Positions 44,336 through 53,316 of a stretch of 64,000 nt of DNA are shown one piece after another. A model generated the notes under the pieces. That model ran no database searches and was not told the DNA's origin. It saw only the letters and a program-made list of their open reading frames with translations. Both the position numbers and the translations under genes were made by a program. The stretch is from positions 1 to 64,000 of the forward strand of contig NZ_JAKLJA010000029.1 in assembly GCF_022213065.1 (NCBI RefSeq), in the 5' to 3' direction. Origin of the DNA: Paraburkholderia tagetis. GTDB taxonomy: Bacteria; Pseudomonadota; Gammaproteobacteria; Burkholderiales; Burkholderiaceae. The first letter of the stretch is position 1, and the number at the start of each line of letters is the position of its first letter.

Positions 44336-45346
44336 CTACTCTCCCGTCTGCTGGCGTCGGCATTCTTCCTGTTTCATTTGCATGTACTGCTGTCGATCGA
44401 TTTCGTGTAGCTGTCGCGGATACTGTTCGCTCGCGCTAAACCAGTAGCTCAAGCGTTGCTCCAGTCGCGTGTCCGGCCGGCCCGGCGGATCATCGAGCCA
44501 GGCATCGATGGCCAGGTAGTAACGCATGGTGTTGCGCTCCACGAGACCGCGCAACCCCGCAACGTAATCCGGCTGTGCCGCAGAAGAATCCGCGATATTG
44601 GTGAAGCCGACCTTGCCGCTACCGAACGTGGCCAGATAGCCTTTCATGGCAAGACGACCGATAGCGCCGTAGCTGTATGCATAGGTCAGGTGGAGGAACG
44701 TGCGGTCGCGACTGAGCGACACCGCTTCCAGGACGATCTGATAATCCCGGGTGTTCAATGGCCCGCTGTCGGCGTGAAGCTTTACGCGGAAGTATCCTGG
44801 GCTCGTAGCCGCCGGGGCGTAGTCGAATTGCAAGCGGTAAGTGGATGCAAGATCTTCAGCGGCTTCCCTCTGGCTGACGTTCACGGTCAGGGTGTTGCCG
44901 CTGCTACCGCCAGAGACATGGCAGCGCTTGATATTGGGATGCAGGATCAGCATATCGCACCAGTTCGTCGGGGCTCGCGACGAATCGTTAAATGCGTCGC
45001 TGACGGTCGAGAACGGGTAGTTCATCACCGCATAGATTTCGCCCGTGACCGTGGACGGCGACTCTTCCGAATCGAGATACAGCTTCCGATGGAACGCGTT
45101 ATGGTCGAGCTGCGGTTTCAGGTTCTGGTAGATGACACGCAAGCGCGCGGCATCGTCGGATGTCTGAGCCGGCAACCCCGGGCATAGCGCGCCGCACGCT
45201 GCCACGATGGCGAGCGGCCACACTGTCCTGCGTATTAGATTGCTGGCCCGGCCTCTGCGGGAGCAGTGAATTTTCTGGCGCGGGTCACATGATGGGCAAT
45301 GCTGCTCGTCGGAGTGCGGTGACTCGCATGGTTTAAAGATCCGCAT
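44336..45346 (-). CDS. Exported hypothetical protein with START-like region
   Basis: About 336 residues from the ATG at 45346; the frame is open to 45436. An exported-type signal, RRTVWPLAIVAACGALCPGL then PAQTSD, lies near residue 40, so the true start may be an internal GTG or TTG. The mature part begins AARLRVIYQNLKPQLDHNAF and has SVTGEIYAVMNYPFSTVSDA-like and WCDMLILHPNIKRCHVS blocks compatible with a START/lipid-binding fold. I am not certain of the family. It lies between an IS256 scar and a cupredoxin gene. Confidence 0.6.
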   Translation of the reverse strand: MRIFKPCESPHSDEQHCPSCDPRQKIHCSRRGRASNLIRRTVWPLAIVAACGALCPGLPAQTSDDAARLRVIYQNLKPQLDHNAFHRKLYLDSEESPSTVTGEIYAVMNYPFSTVSDAFNDSSRAPTNWCDMLILHPNIKRCHVSGGSSGNTLTVNVSQREAAEDLASTYRLQFDYAPAATSPGYFRVKLHADSGPLNTRDYQIVLEAVSLSRDRTFLHLTYAYSYGAIGRLAMKGYLATFGSGKVGFTNIADSSAAQPDYVAGLRGLVERNTMRYYLAIDAWLDDPPGRPDTRLEQRLSYWFSASEQYPRQLHEIDRQQYMQMKQEECRRQQTGE

Positions 45347-45634
45347 CGAGTTGCTTACCCTGCAACAGGCGGTTGCCCCCGCCCAACCTGGGCGCCAGCC
45401 GACGTACGTATGCTGCGGAGTGCGTATCGGCTCCATGGGCCTGCAAATGACCGGTTATTCATATGTCATCTCCCGCACGAGCTTCCTTCGTTCAGCGCAT
45501 ATGTCAGTCCCGCGGGACGCAGGATCCCACGCGAAGAAAACTTGCTGATCCCGCACTCTTCAGCTGAAGCACGAAAACTTGTGACTTCCTCGCGCAAAAT
45601 AGCGAAAAGCGGAAGTCCGCTCTTCTGCACACCA

Positions 45635-46075
45635 TCATTTCACGGCGTTGACGACAAGCGTGGCACGCATTGCGTCGCGATAGTGCCCTGGCTCGTTACA
45701 GAAGGCGATATAGCGACCTGGCTTGAGTACGAGCCTTGCCGTGACCGTCTCGCGGGGATTGAGGTCCTCCACGCCTTGCAGATCGCCCAGGCGTGCTTCG
45801 TTCACCTGTTGTGCTTTCTGATCGTAAGGTAGCGCTGTGCTGGCACTGGACCACGGCAAGATCATGAATTCGTGCTTCAGCGCGCGAGACTCATTGGTGA
45901 TCGTGAACTCGACCGGTCCGGCCGGTATCGTCGATGGCACCAGAGTCAATGACATCCCTGTGCCTCCCCCGTCAGCAAGACGAACCGTTACCGTGGACGG
46001 TTCTGCGGGTAGTGCACCCGACGAGACTCCAAGGAGACCTGCAGTCGCCACTGCCAGTAATGTGCTGCGCTTCAT
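45635..46075 (-). CDS. Exported cupredoxin-domain copper protein
   Basis: A 146-residue protein with signal peptide (MKRSTLLAVATAGLLGVSSG, cleaved near ALPAEPS). The type 1 copper ligands are His in LKHEF near residue 80 and Cys, His, Met in AFCNEPGHYRDAM near residues 126-138, the CxnHxnM pattern of plastocyanin/azurin-like domains. It would sit in the periplasm in electron transfer or copper handling. GGGAGG precedes the ATG. It is divergent from DUF4148 with two PmrA-type boxes in between. Confidence 0.85.
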   Translation of the reverse strand: MKRSTLLAVATAGLLGVSSGALPAEPSTVTVRLADGGGTGMSLTLVPSTIPAGPVEFTITNESRALKHEFMILPWSSASTALPYDQKAQQVNEARLGDLQGVEDLNPRETVTARLVLKPGRYIAFCNEPGHYRDAMRATLVVNAVK

Positions 46076-46144
46076 GACTCCCTCCCGTTCGACAGCAACC
46101 ATCAGCACTTTCACGAGTGTTGCAGTCAATGTAATTCCGGTCGC

Positions 46145-46161
46145 CTTAAGGTGGACTTAAG
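46145..46161 (-). promoter_or_regulatory. PmrA/QseB-type box upstream of the cupredoxin gene
   Basis: Perfect direct repeat CTTAAG-GTGGA-CTTAAG. Since CTTAAG is its own complement the box has no direction, but it lies 70 nt upstream of the minus-strand cupredoxin. After an 11-nt spacer on that strand TACATT could act as -10. No -10 is seen on the plus side. Confidence 0.6.
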
Positions 46162-46279
46162 ATCGCATCCGGGATGCCCGGAACTGTGTCGTTATCCTTT
46201 CATTTTTCGGTTAATGATCGGAAACCGTTAGCCAGCGGTTGCAGGCCTGCAATATGCATGCGGCTACCACAGGCATCGT

Positions 46280-46296
46280 GTTAACCGTGTCTTAAG
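46280..46296 (+). promoter_or_regulatory. PmrA/QseB-type box upstream of the DUF4148 gene
   Basis: GTTAAC-CGTGT-CTTAAG, with the same five-base spacing as the other three sites but one imperfect half. It is 76 nt before the DUF4148 start. A -10 is not obvious (CAAACT at 10 nt). Confidence 0.45.
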
Positions 46297-46372
46297 TCTG
46301 GGGTTTCAAACTGCAATTGCTGGAACATAAAGACCAGCACACCCCAAAGGGCTAACATCGGAGGTACTAGTC

Positions 46373-46669
46373 ATGAAAACCCTCATCAAGGCGCTTGCCC
46401 TGTCGCTTGCCGTCGCCACGCCGATATTGTCGTTTGCACAAGACGCAAACGATTCATTGACCCGCGCGCAGGTCGAGGGACAACTGATCCAGCTCGAACA
46501 TGCGGGTTACCGGCAGAACAGATCGCAGTATCCTGCTGACATTCAGGCAGCCGAAGCCCGCGTGGCAGCGCAATCAGATACGGGCTACGGTGGTATGCCA
46601 ACCAGCACCTCGCAATCCAGCGACCACGTCACGCATCACACGTGGAATACGGAGTACGGCCACCATTGA
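46373..46669 (+). CDS. DUF4148 family exported protein
   Basis: A 98-residue protein with a signal peptide (MKTLIKALALSLAVATPILS, cleaved near FAQDA) and the DUF4148 core LTRAQVEGQLIQLEHAGYRQ followed by YPADIQAAEARVAAQ. The tail is Ser/His-rich, ending GHH. These small periplasmic proteins are abundant in Burkholderia and of unknown function; many respond to stress or metals. CGGAGG precedes the ATG. It is followed by the truncated response regulator 24 nt downstream. Confidence 0.88.
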   Translation: MKTLIKALALSLAVATPILSFAQDANDSLTRAQVEGQLIQLEHAGYRQNRSQYPADIQAAEARVAAQSDTGYGGMPTSTSQSSDHVTHHTWNTEYGHH

Positions 46670-46693
46670 CGACAAGCCGAACAGAACGACAGC

Positions 46694-47005
46694 ATGCGGA
46701 TACTTCTGGTAGAGGACGATGCACTGATCGGCAGCGGCTTGCAGCAGGGGCTGCAGGGCGAGGGGTTCGCCGTGGACTGGGCCCAGGATGGCAACGCGGC
46801 CGCCCTCGCCTTGCGCACGACATCATACGGGCTCGTCCTGCTTGACCTCGGCCTGCCAAAGCAGGACGGGCTGACCTTGCTCACCCGGTTACGCGAGCGG
46901 GACGACGACACTTCCGTCATTATCGTCACGGCCCGCGACGCCGTTCCGGATCGGGTGGCGGGGCTTGACTGCGGGTTGCTGCGCCAGCGGACGGGCGGGC
47001 GGTGA
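46694..47005 (+). pseudogene. OmpR-family response regulator, truncated (PmrA/QseB-like receiver)
   Basis: The first 93 residues are a clear receiver domain: MRILLVEDDALIGSGLQQGL with the acidic pair, phospho-acceptor Asp51 in LLDLGLP, and VTARDAVPDRVAGLD. The next expected AGADDYLVKPF with the essential Lys is replaced by 11 unrelated residues and a stop. The DNA-binding winged helix is missing. It sits directly downstream of DUF4148 and close to two boxes that such regulators bind. A paralogue elsewhere would have to act on those sites. Confidence 0.85.
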
Positions 47006-47173
47006 GGTGTGTGAAGGGGTTTGCACGAAGTGTATCCTCGCGGTTAAAGGCCGGTGTCGCATGGCAACCAGGCTTTCCAGTACGCGCCGGCCCGTGATCT
47101 GATCAGGGGATTCTGCTGGTGGCTTTGGCGCTCATGCGATAAATCGTCTGCTGATGCCGGGTCCACCGGAATA

Positions 47174-47428
47174 TCACCGCACGTCATGCGGTCTATATTG
47201 CAAATGCGTCATCGCAGGGTGTCGAGTTTCTGGCGGGAAGACATTCCAGCTACCGTTATCGTGGCGAAAAAAGAAAATCGCGTCCGCCGTCTGCGACCGT
47301 GAGAGTGAGACATGCACATAGCGCCTCGAACTTGCATCACGATGCCGGATGACCCTGATGGGATTGGTCGCAGTACGCCCAACCCATTTGTCGATGACCG
47401 CACGCAGAGATATTCTGTTTTCGGTCAT
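47174..47428 (-). CDS. Small hypothetical protein
   Basis: An 84-residue protein beginning MTENRISLRAVIDKWVGRTA, basic in the middle (RVIRHRDASSRRYVHVSLSR) and ending FFFRHDNGSWNVFPPETRHP with a short tail. CAGGAG lies 9 nt upstream. I believe similar small proteins are common in Burkholderia relatives, but no function is known. Upstream parts of the open frame lack coding character. Confidence 0.55.
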   Translation of the reverse strand: MTENRISLRAVIDKWVGRTATNPIRVIRHRDASSRRYVHVSLSRSQTADAIFFFRHDNGSWNVFPPETRHPAMTHLQYRPHDVR

Positions 47429-47477
47429 GGCCGGCTCCTGCGTCGATGAATGAAGCGCGTAACGTCCATGTCTCTCT

Positions 47478-47759
47478 TCAGGTTCCCCGACAAAACAGGA
47501 TCGCAGCGCCGATAATTCCCGCGAGGAACACCCAGAAAAGCGTGCTCTCAACCCTTGCCGGGCCGAAGAGCCTGAGACAAAGGGGCCCGGCACTGCCAAC
47601 ACCCCCGAGAATGAGCAGTAGGTCGCTACATGTCCGGGCGACCGCGCCATCAAGCGGGGATGCGCATTGCCCGAATGCATACGCTTTTAACATCAGACCA
47701 CCCAGCCAGAAACACATGAGGATTGCCAATGGCCACCGGTCGACCTCGGTATCGTTCAT
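47478..47759 (-). CDS. Small three-helix membrane protein
   Basis: A 93-residue protein from MNDTEVDRWPLAILMCFWLG with three hydrophobic stretches (residues about 8-28, 42-62 and 70-90). No family is recognised. It lies 49 nt upstream of the previous small gene on the same strand, and may be co-transcribed with it. Confidence 0.5.
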   Translation of the reverse strand: MNDTEVDRWPLAILMCFWLGGLMLKAYAFGQCASPLDGAVARTCSDLLLILGGVGSAGPLCLRLFGPARVESTLFWVFLAGIIGAAILFCRGT

Positions 47760-47895
47760 CGCTGCATCCACACGTTGTGCTGATCGATTGGGTGATTCCA
47801 GGCCTGCGCCATGTTGAAGCGGATTATAGAGATCGCATCCCTTCCCCCAGCTTTCTGTGCTGCCACGAAATCGTGGGTGTTAACCCCCAGCCCTT

Positions 47896-48717
47896 TCAAG
47901 GTCCATAACGCACCTGTGCCACCGCTGTAACGAGGCCGGCCTGCATGCGCGCGAGCGCGGCGAGGAGGCGCCCCAATTCATTCGGGCGCTGCGTATCGAT
48001 CGTATTGGTCAGGTCGCCCGCCTCGATCCGCTCGAAATGATGAATCGCCGCATTGATCGGCTTCACGATCAAGACCGTGAGCGCATGGCGTGCGAACAGG
48101 CCGAGCCCCAGCGCCGCCGCCCCGATCGCCCCGAACATCCAGAGCAGCAGGAGGTAGTTCTGCCGCGCCGATTCGAACAGCGCCTTTTGGCGCTGAATCT
48201 GGAAATCCTCGAGTGCGAGCGCCGCGCGCTTGTAGTCGCTGAACACCGTTTCAGGCGCCTGGCGCTCCTTCGTGCGGAACGTCATGAAATCGTCCTGGTC
48301 CAGCGCCGCGATCTCAGGCGTCAGCACGTCGTTCACCACCTTGTCACGTCTGGCGTGCAGCGTGTCCGCGAGTGCCTTCTCCGCGTCGCCCACGCGGTTC
48401 AATACGGTGTAGCCCGCCGCCAGCTCACGATTACTGTCGGCCAGCTCCGCATGCACGCGGGCCAGTACCGGGGCAGTGGGTTCGCCTTGTGCGACGAGCG
48501 TTTCGTACGCGCCAAGATCGACGCGCACCTGCAACAGGGCTTCGTCGCTTGCGGTCAGTTGTTGAAGCACGGCGGTCTCTTCGCTGTACATCTTTTCGAG
48601 CGCGCGGTTGGCGGCTTGCAGGCCGGCAATCGACGCCACGATCACCAGCATCAGCGACGTCGTCAAGCCGGCAATCGTCAGCGTCAGCGCCATGCGAACG
48701 GTAGCATTCCTTAGCAC
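47896..48717 (-). pseudogene. Methyl-accepting chemotaxis protein lacking its signalling domain
   Basis: About 273 residues from GTG 48717 (GAGGGAAACC before it). Present: first membrane helix (MALTLTIAGLTTSLMLVIVA), a four-helix-bundle sensor, second helix (LLLLWMFGAIGAAALGLGLF) and the start of HAMP (VKPINAAIHHFERIEAGDLT, NELGRLLAALARMQAGLVTA). It stops at VAQVRYGP, exactly where the coiled-coil methylation and CheA/CheW-binding regions should follow. Family members are about 520 residues. It cannot signal to the flagellar motor in this form. Confidence 0.85.
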
Positions 48718-48849
48718 GGTTTCCCTCTCGATGCATCGAAAAGAAAACAAGGCGGCGAACGAACAATCCGCCGCCGCAAAACGGAGCACATTCCCGTCGA
48801 GATGTGCTGCGAGGAGGAAGACCCTGGATCGGAAACGCGTATGGATGCC

Positions 48850-49028
48850 CGTCGCTCGCCGTCGTGACCCATGCTGGTCACATGGTGGCCGGCTGCGTCC
48901 GCGTTCGTCGTGTAGGCAAGCGCGGACAGGTCAATAAGGCCATAGAGCTGCACGCTCGATTGTGCGTGGGCGTTGCCCGCTGCGAGTGCGCCTGCTGCGA
49001 CGCCGAGCGCGAGGTACTTTTGCTTCAA
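48850..49028 (-). pseudogene. Porin N-terminal remnant
   Basis: A TTG-started frame reads a porin signal and first strand, KQKYLALGVAAGALAAGNAH then AQSSVQLYGLIDLSALAYTT, followed after about 15 residues by unrelated sequence leading into the chemoreceptor's leader. Family members are about 360-400 residues. Deletion removed the rest and fused this start to the truncated chemoreceptor's upstream region. Confidence 0.8.
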
Positions 49029-49187
49029 AAATCGACTCCCCAGATTGCTGCGTTGAATTTCTGATTAGTCCGCTGTCGCTTGTCACCGCCGGCCAGGTCA
49101 CTGCCCGCAGCGACGATCAACGGATGGAGGCGAATCGTAGTTACCTCAATCCTTCACGCTCCTTTCCTGTCTTATTCGAACAACTAA

Positions 49188-49547
49188 GTGGTATCACTGA
49201 TTGGGGCAGTCAAAATCCCACCTTTCGCCAAGCTACTGGCCTCCATTTTCAAGACACGATCGTTCCAGTTTCTGGTCGATGCAGTTGGCGCGGAGAATAT
49301 CGCGATCGCACTTGAATCAAATATGACGCGCGTGGCCAAACTCCGGAAGGGCGAGAGGTTTACGCCCGAGACCGCCTTTCACATGGAAACCACGCTGGGC
49401 TGCCTTCCGTCACCAGCCTGGTCAATCTTCACGGTATTGAACCGATTGCGGAAGCATTGCTCAAGACGCTCGCAGGCAAAGCACGCACGGGTCGACTGGA
49501 CGAACTGAAAGCGCTGGAACTCTTGCAGCAAGCGGTCTTGCTGTGAG
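49188..49547 (+). pseudogene. HTH-type hypothetical protein gene with one frameshift
   Basis: The first frame reads FKTRSFQFLVDAVGAENIAI then ALESNMTRVAKLRKGERFTP ETAFHMETTLG in three pieces, a pattern of small DNA-binding-like proteins in Burkholderia. At about 49400 the family reading LP continues in the next frame as LPSVTSLVNLHGIEPIAEAL then LKTLAGKARTGRLDELKALE, ending at 49547. One base is gained or lost. Function unknown. Confidence 0.6.
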
Positions 49548-49572
49548 TCGACGGTAGCGTGCCATGACGCAT

Positions 49573-49608
49573 CAAGCGCATCGAGGTAACCCGGGCTCGA
49601 TGCGCTTG
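49573..49608. repeat. 13-bp perfect inverted repeat
   Basis: CAAGCGCATCGAG and CTCGATGCGCTTG flank a 10-nt loop, 26 nt after the HTH-type gene. The following homopolymer is A, not T, on the plus strand, so it does not fit an intrinsic terminator in either direction. Confidence 0.75.
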
Positions 49609-49845
49609 AAAAAAATCGCCTGATTCGGATCGACGGACGACTGCGAATTCCGTCGCCGACCGGTGCCCCTGTTTCAGCGAGGGTATTATCTGATTCTTCT
49701 GCAAATGATGAGAGGAAGAATTCGTTGGGCTATATCCGCCCGCTGACTTGTCTTGCCTCGGCGCCAGAAGAATTTATCGTGCGCGTGCCATCGCAGGTCA
49801 TCGCGGATGTACCGGTCAACGTGCCGCGCGCGCTGCTGCCGGAAT

Positions 49846-50490
49846 TCAGCGCTCGACGCCGGCAGGCGGCTTTTTCAGGGCGACTCGCCACGCGTCTTCG
49901 ATCGCGTTGCGTGCGCCTTGCGCGAGATTGAGGCCGCAGGTCGCGGCAGTGCGCTGCAGGACCTCGGGGTTGGTCGGGACGAAGTTGGCCGGCGCGAAGA
50001 GATCGAGCCACTGCCGCGCGACGAAGGACACGACGTCTTCGTGGTGGCGTGTCGTGCCCGGCACTTCGCGGGTGGCTGCGCGCCACCATTGCTCGGTCAG
50101 CAAAAAGGCCCGCTGCCAGAGCTGGAACGGCTCGATTTGCCACACGTCGGCACTGTAACGGTCGTCTTCGGGTAGCGCCGGCGCGGGTGGCTGCAGCGGT
50201 TTCCCAGCCTGCGCATCCGCCAGGCTTTCCAGCAGCCGCCGCGTATTGTCCGCAGCCAGCGTCATGAGTTCTAGCCGTTTGCCGGGCGCTGCCTGGACAT
50301 GGATGAACCAGTCGGCAAATGCAAGCGTGAGCGCAGCAGGCGAAAATCCGCCAGTCGCGCGCGCGATCAGCGCTTGTTTCGCGTGATCGAGCGAGCGGAA
50401 TGGGCTGGTCGAAGTAGCCCCTGGTTGGGGGTGACCCGGTTCCTGCTTCGTACCGGTGCCAACTGGCTTCGCTTCTCGTTGAGTACCCAT
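49846..50490 (-). pseudogene. PhaC-type polyhydroxyalkanoate synthase, N-terminal fragment
   Basis: 214 residues match the PhaC N-terminal domain: LTLAFADWFIHVQAAPGKRL, DDRYSADVWQIEPFQLWQRA, WWRAATREVPGTTRHHEDVV, FVPTNPEVLQRTAATCGLNL and GARNAIEDAWRVALKKPPAG. The family protein is near 600 residues; the alpha/beta-hydrolase half with the lipase-box-like Cys is gone. It ends at a stop after GVER. It cannot polymerise hydroxyacyl-CoA. Confidence 0.88.
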
Positions 50491-50587
50491 CTGGGTTCCA
50501 CGAATCGAGATGAACTCGGAACAAGTGCAACCGAGCTGCCCTTCTCTGTTATCCGTGAGGGCGCTTGAGCCTGCTCCGTTGTGTGCC

Positions 50588-50776
50588 TCAATCGTCCGGC
50601 TTGTGCGCTATCTCAGAGAGATCATCCACACGCTGGACCTCGCGGACCGGCGCGTCTTCGTCAGAAGGCCCGCAAACGTCGATGGTTGAAGCCCTTTCCT
50701 CGTTGCCCTTACCATCTTCGAGTTGTGCGTTCCCGCCCGCCCCTTTCTTACCAGGCATCTCACCCTGTGCTTTCAT
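50588..50776 (-). CDS. Small acidic hypothetical protein
   Basis: A 62-residue frame, MKAQGEMPGKKGAGGNAQLE onward, acidic and low in hydrophobics, without membrane segments. GGGAAGATGAG precedes the ATG. No family is recognised; it could be a small cytosolic or phasin-like accessory protein beside the phaC remnant, but this is a guess. Confidence 0.4.
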   Translation of the reverse strand: MKAQGEMPGKKGAGGNAQLEDGKGNEERASTIDVCGPSDEDAPVREVQRVDDLSEIAHKPDD

Positions 50777-50854
50777 CTCATCTTCCCTGGTTAGCAACCA
50801 CCTGTTGCATAGAGCAAGGATGAGCAAAGTTCGCTCCCATACTGGAAATCGAGC

Positions 50855-51000
50855 GAGTCGTTTCGGCCCACGTCGAGATTGAACGAATAGCCCGCGGGCA
50901 GCACGAGCCCCACTACGCCCTTGTCGCAGCCGAGCGCCTCAGCTTCGCGATCAGGCGCGGCAGCACCGGCTCCGTCGACGACGTTGCCAGGACGATGAGC
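50855..51000 (-). pseudogene. DctA-type dicarboxylate:cation symporter remnant
   Basis: Two minus-strand frames give the conserved DctA/GltP core: LIVLATSSTEPVLPRLIAKL in one and, after a one-base shift near 50935, LGCDKGVVGLVLPAGYSFNL then D in the next. Nothing before or after matches the symporter. It is a short residue of a deleted gene. Confidence 0.8.
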
Positions 51001-51116
51001 AACTCTCAGCGAATGGCGCGCGCCAGCCCAGTCAGGCTTGTCGAAGCGACTGCCTCCTGCTTGCCGCCCTCCCGTTTTGGGGCGCCACGCAAAACTTGAA
51101 TCATGTCCGGTACGCC

Positions 51117-52024
51117 TCACGCTTCTGGGCGGAGGTCCCAGGGCGGTACGCGAAACGCGTCCGACAGGAAGTCGATCAGGCAACGCACTTTTAGCGGCAA
51201 CTGCTTCCGGCTTGGATAAACTGCGTAGATTCCGAGTTCGATTGAACGATATTCCGGCATCAACCGGATCAGCCGTCCGGCCTTCACGTCCTCGCCAATC
51301 ATGAAGTCCGGCTGCAGGATGACGCCACCATCGCGCAGCGCGATGGCGCGGCACGTGTCGCCGTTGTTCGAATACACACGGGCTTCCGTGCGCACAAGCA
51401 CGTTGCCGTCCGGCCCATGAAAGTGCCACTCATCGCGGCCGGACAAATGCGTGTAGGCAAGCACACGGTGCGCGGCCAGATCGCGCGGATGGCGCGGCGC
51501 TTCCGCGCGAGATAGCCAGGCGAGGCGCACACCACCATCGCGGTCGAGGCCAGCTTGCGACACACCATCGACGAATCCGGCAGCGTACTGATCCTCACGG
51601 CCAGGTCGTAGCCTTCATCGACGAGATCGACAACGCGGTCGTTCAGCGTGATGTCGAGGTCGATCTGCGGCCAGGCGGCCATGAAGTCGCCCCACAGCGG
51701 GGCAAGATGCGACACGCCGAAGCTGAGCGGGACGTTGACCCGCACCAGCCCGCCCGGCACCTGGGTGCGCGAGCTCACCTCGGCTTCCGCGTTGTCCATC
51801 GCCTCGAGGATTTCGCGCGCCCGCTGGTAGAACAGGCGCCCCTCTTCGGTCAACGACAGACGGCGCGTCGTCCGGTGCAGGAGTCGCACCCCGATGCGCT
51901 GCTCAAGCGATTCGACATAGCGCGACACGGCCGCCTTCGACATACGCAACGTATCGACGGCGCCGACGAAGCTGCCCGCGTCGACGACTGCGACGAATAC
52001 CGCCATTTCCTGACTTCGGTCCAT
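51117..52024 (-). pseudogene. LysR-family regulator gene with one frameshift
   Basis: The first frame (52024 to about 51500) has the winged helix DRSQEMAVFVAVVDAGSFVG, SKAAVSRYVESLE and the first half of the effector domain up to STAMVVCASPGYLAR. The second (about 51500 to 51117) continues EAPRHPRDLAAHRVLAYTHL and onward to FLSDAFRVPPWDLRPEA. The joint lies near 51491-51510 in a GCG-rich stretch where one base is gained or lost. It is divergent from the esterase gene at 52199, the gene it probably once regulated. Confidence 0.85.
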
Positions 52025-52198
52025 CTATTGTCTCGTTTATCGGGATTATTAATCCACGGCACCCAAGTTTATCTCCATTGCTGAGATCAATAGAATCTGC
52101 CCATCCCATCTCCCGCGGAAAACAAGGCGCAAGTCTGAAGCTCATTGCCATCGCGCCGGCCTGGAGCGCGAAGTAACGCTATCGAAGCCTCTCAACTC

Positions 52199-52870
52199 AT
52201 GGACATCCTGCACAACGACATCCCCTCAGGTCTCTCGTTCCGCCTGCGCCCGGCGGCGGGCCAGGCGGCCGCCCGCCTTTTCCTGCTTCACGGCGTGGGC
52301 GGGAACGAAACGAACCTGATGCCGCTCGCGCAAGCGCTCGACTCTCGCCTCGAACTCGTCTTCGTACGCGGACCGCTCTCGCTCGGCCCGGGACAGCACG
52401 CCTGGTTCCATGTCCGCTTCAGCGCACAAGGTCCCGTCATCAACGCCGGGCAGGCAGACGAGAGCCGCACGCGTCTGCGCGAACTGGTGCGCTCGCTGGC
52501 GCGCGCCGACGCCCCCGTGGCACGGCCTGCCGTGATGGCCGGCTTCAGCCAGGGCGGCATCCTCAGCGCGAGCGTCGCGTTGTCCGCGCCCGAAGACGTG
52601 TCGCGCTTCGCGATCCTGAGCGGCCGCATTCTGCCCGAGATCGAGCCGCATCTCGCGTCGCCGGACAGGCTCGCCCAGGTCTCGGCGTTCATCGCGCACG
52701 GCCAGCACGACGACAAACTGCCCGTGAGCTTTGCCGGGCATGCCGATAACTGGCTCACCCGCCTCGGCGTCGTGCACGACACGCGCCTGTACCCGGTCGG
52801 CCATACGCTCAGCGCCGACATCGCGAGTGACTTCTCGAGCTGGATTCACCAGCAGATCAATCTGGACTAA
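52199..52870 (+). CDS. Alpha/beta-hydrolase esterase (phospholipase/carboxylesterase type)
   Basis: A 223-residue cytoplasmic hydrolase from MDILHNDIPSGLSFRLRPAA. LFLLHGVGGNE forms the oxyanion region, the nucleophile is Ser in AGFSQGG near residue 122, Asp is in HGQHDDKLP near 172, and His in VGHTLSADI near 206. It resembles YpfH-like esterases. Substrate is unknown. It is divergent from the LysR gene and is followed by doxX 17 nt after its stop. Confidence 0.85.
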   Translation: MDILHNDIPSGLSFRLRPAAGQAAARLFLLHGVGGNETNLMPLAQALDSRLELVFVRGPLSLGPGQHAWFHVRFSAQGPVINAGQADESRTRLRELVRSLARADAPVARPAVMAGFSQGGILSASVALSAPEDVSRFAILSGRILPEIEPHLASPDRLAQVSAFIAHGQHDDKLPVSFAGHADNWLTRLGVVHDTRLYPVGHTLSADIASDFSSWIHQQINLD

Positions 52871-52887
52871 CCCAACCGGAGCCCATC

Positions 52888-53292
52888 ATGACCAATACCC
52901 GCACCGCCCCGTATGCCGCTCTCCTTCTGCGCCTCGCGCTCGGCCTCATGTTCGTCGCGCACGGCCTGACCAAGCTGCTCGTCTTCACGCCGGCCGGCAC
53001 CGCGAAATTCTTCGAGTCCGTGGGCTTTGCCGGCTGGTTCGCCTGGCCCATCATTGCCTTCGAGATTGTTGGCGGCGTGCTGTTACTGACGGGCGTGTAC
53101 GCGCGTGCCATTGCCGCGGTTGCCGCGATCGAGCTGTTCATGGCCTCGACGGTCCACTTCGGCAACGGGTGGATGTTCACCAGCGCGAACGGCGGCTGGG
53201 AGTACCCGGTTTTCCTCGCGGTCGCTGCAGCTGTCCTGGCGCTGCTCGGTGACGGCGCGTTCGCGCTCAAGCCGACGCTGCGCAACGCATGA
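52888..53292 (+). CDS. DoxX family membrane protein
   Basis: A 134-residue protein with four hydrophobic segments: ALLLRLALGLMFVAHGLTKL, WPIIAFEIVGGVLLLTGVYA, AIAAVAAIELFMA and a final YPVFLAVAAAVLALLGDG. This is the DoxX pattern of small inner-membrane proteins linked to quinone redox or thiol stress. CCGGAG precedes the ATG region. It sits between the esterase and a flavin monooxygenase in one apparent operon. Confidence 0.88.
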   Translation: MTNTRTAPYAALLLRLALGLMFVAHGLTKLLVFTPAGTAKFFESVGFAGWFAWPIIAFEIVGGVLLLTGVYARAIAAVAAIELFMASTVHFGNGWMFTSANGGWEYPVFLAVAAAVLALLGDGAFALKPTLRNA

Positions 53293-53316
53293 CGCGCCTT
53301 GCCCGGGACTGATGCC

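Noticed and set aside
49573..49608. Long hairpin considered as a transcription terminator
   Set aside because: The flanking run is A on the plus strand and would precede the hairpin as T on the minus strand, so neither direction fits an intrinsic terminator.
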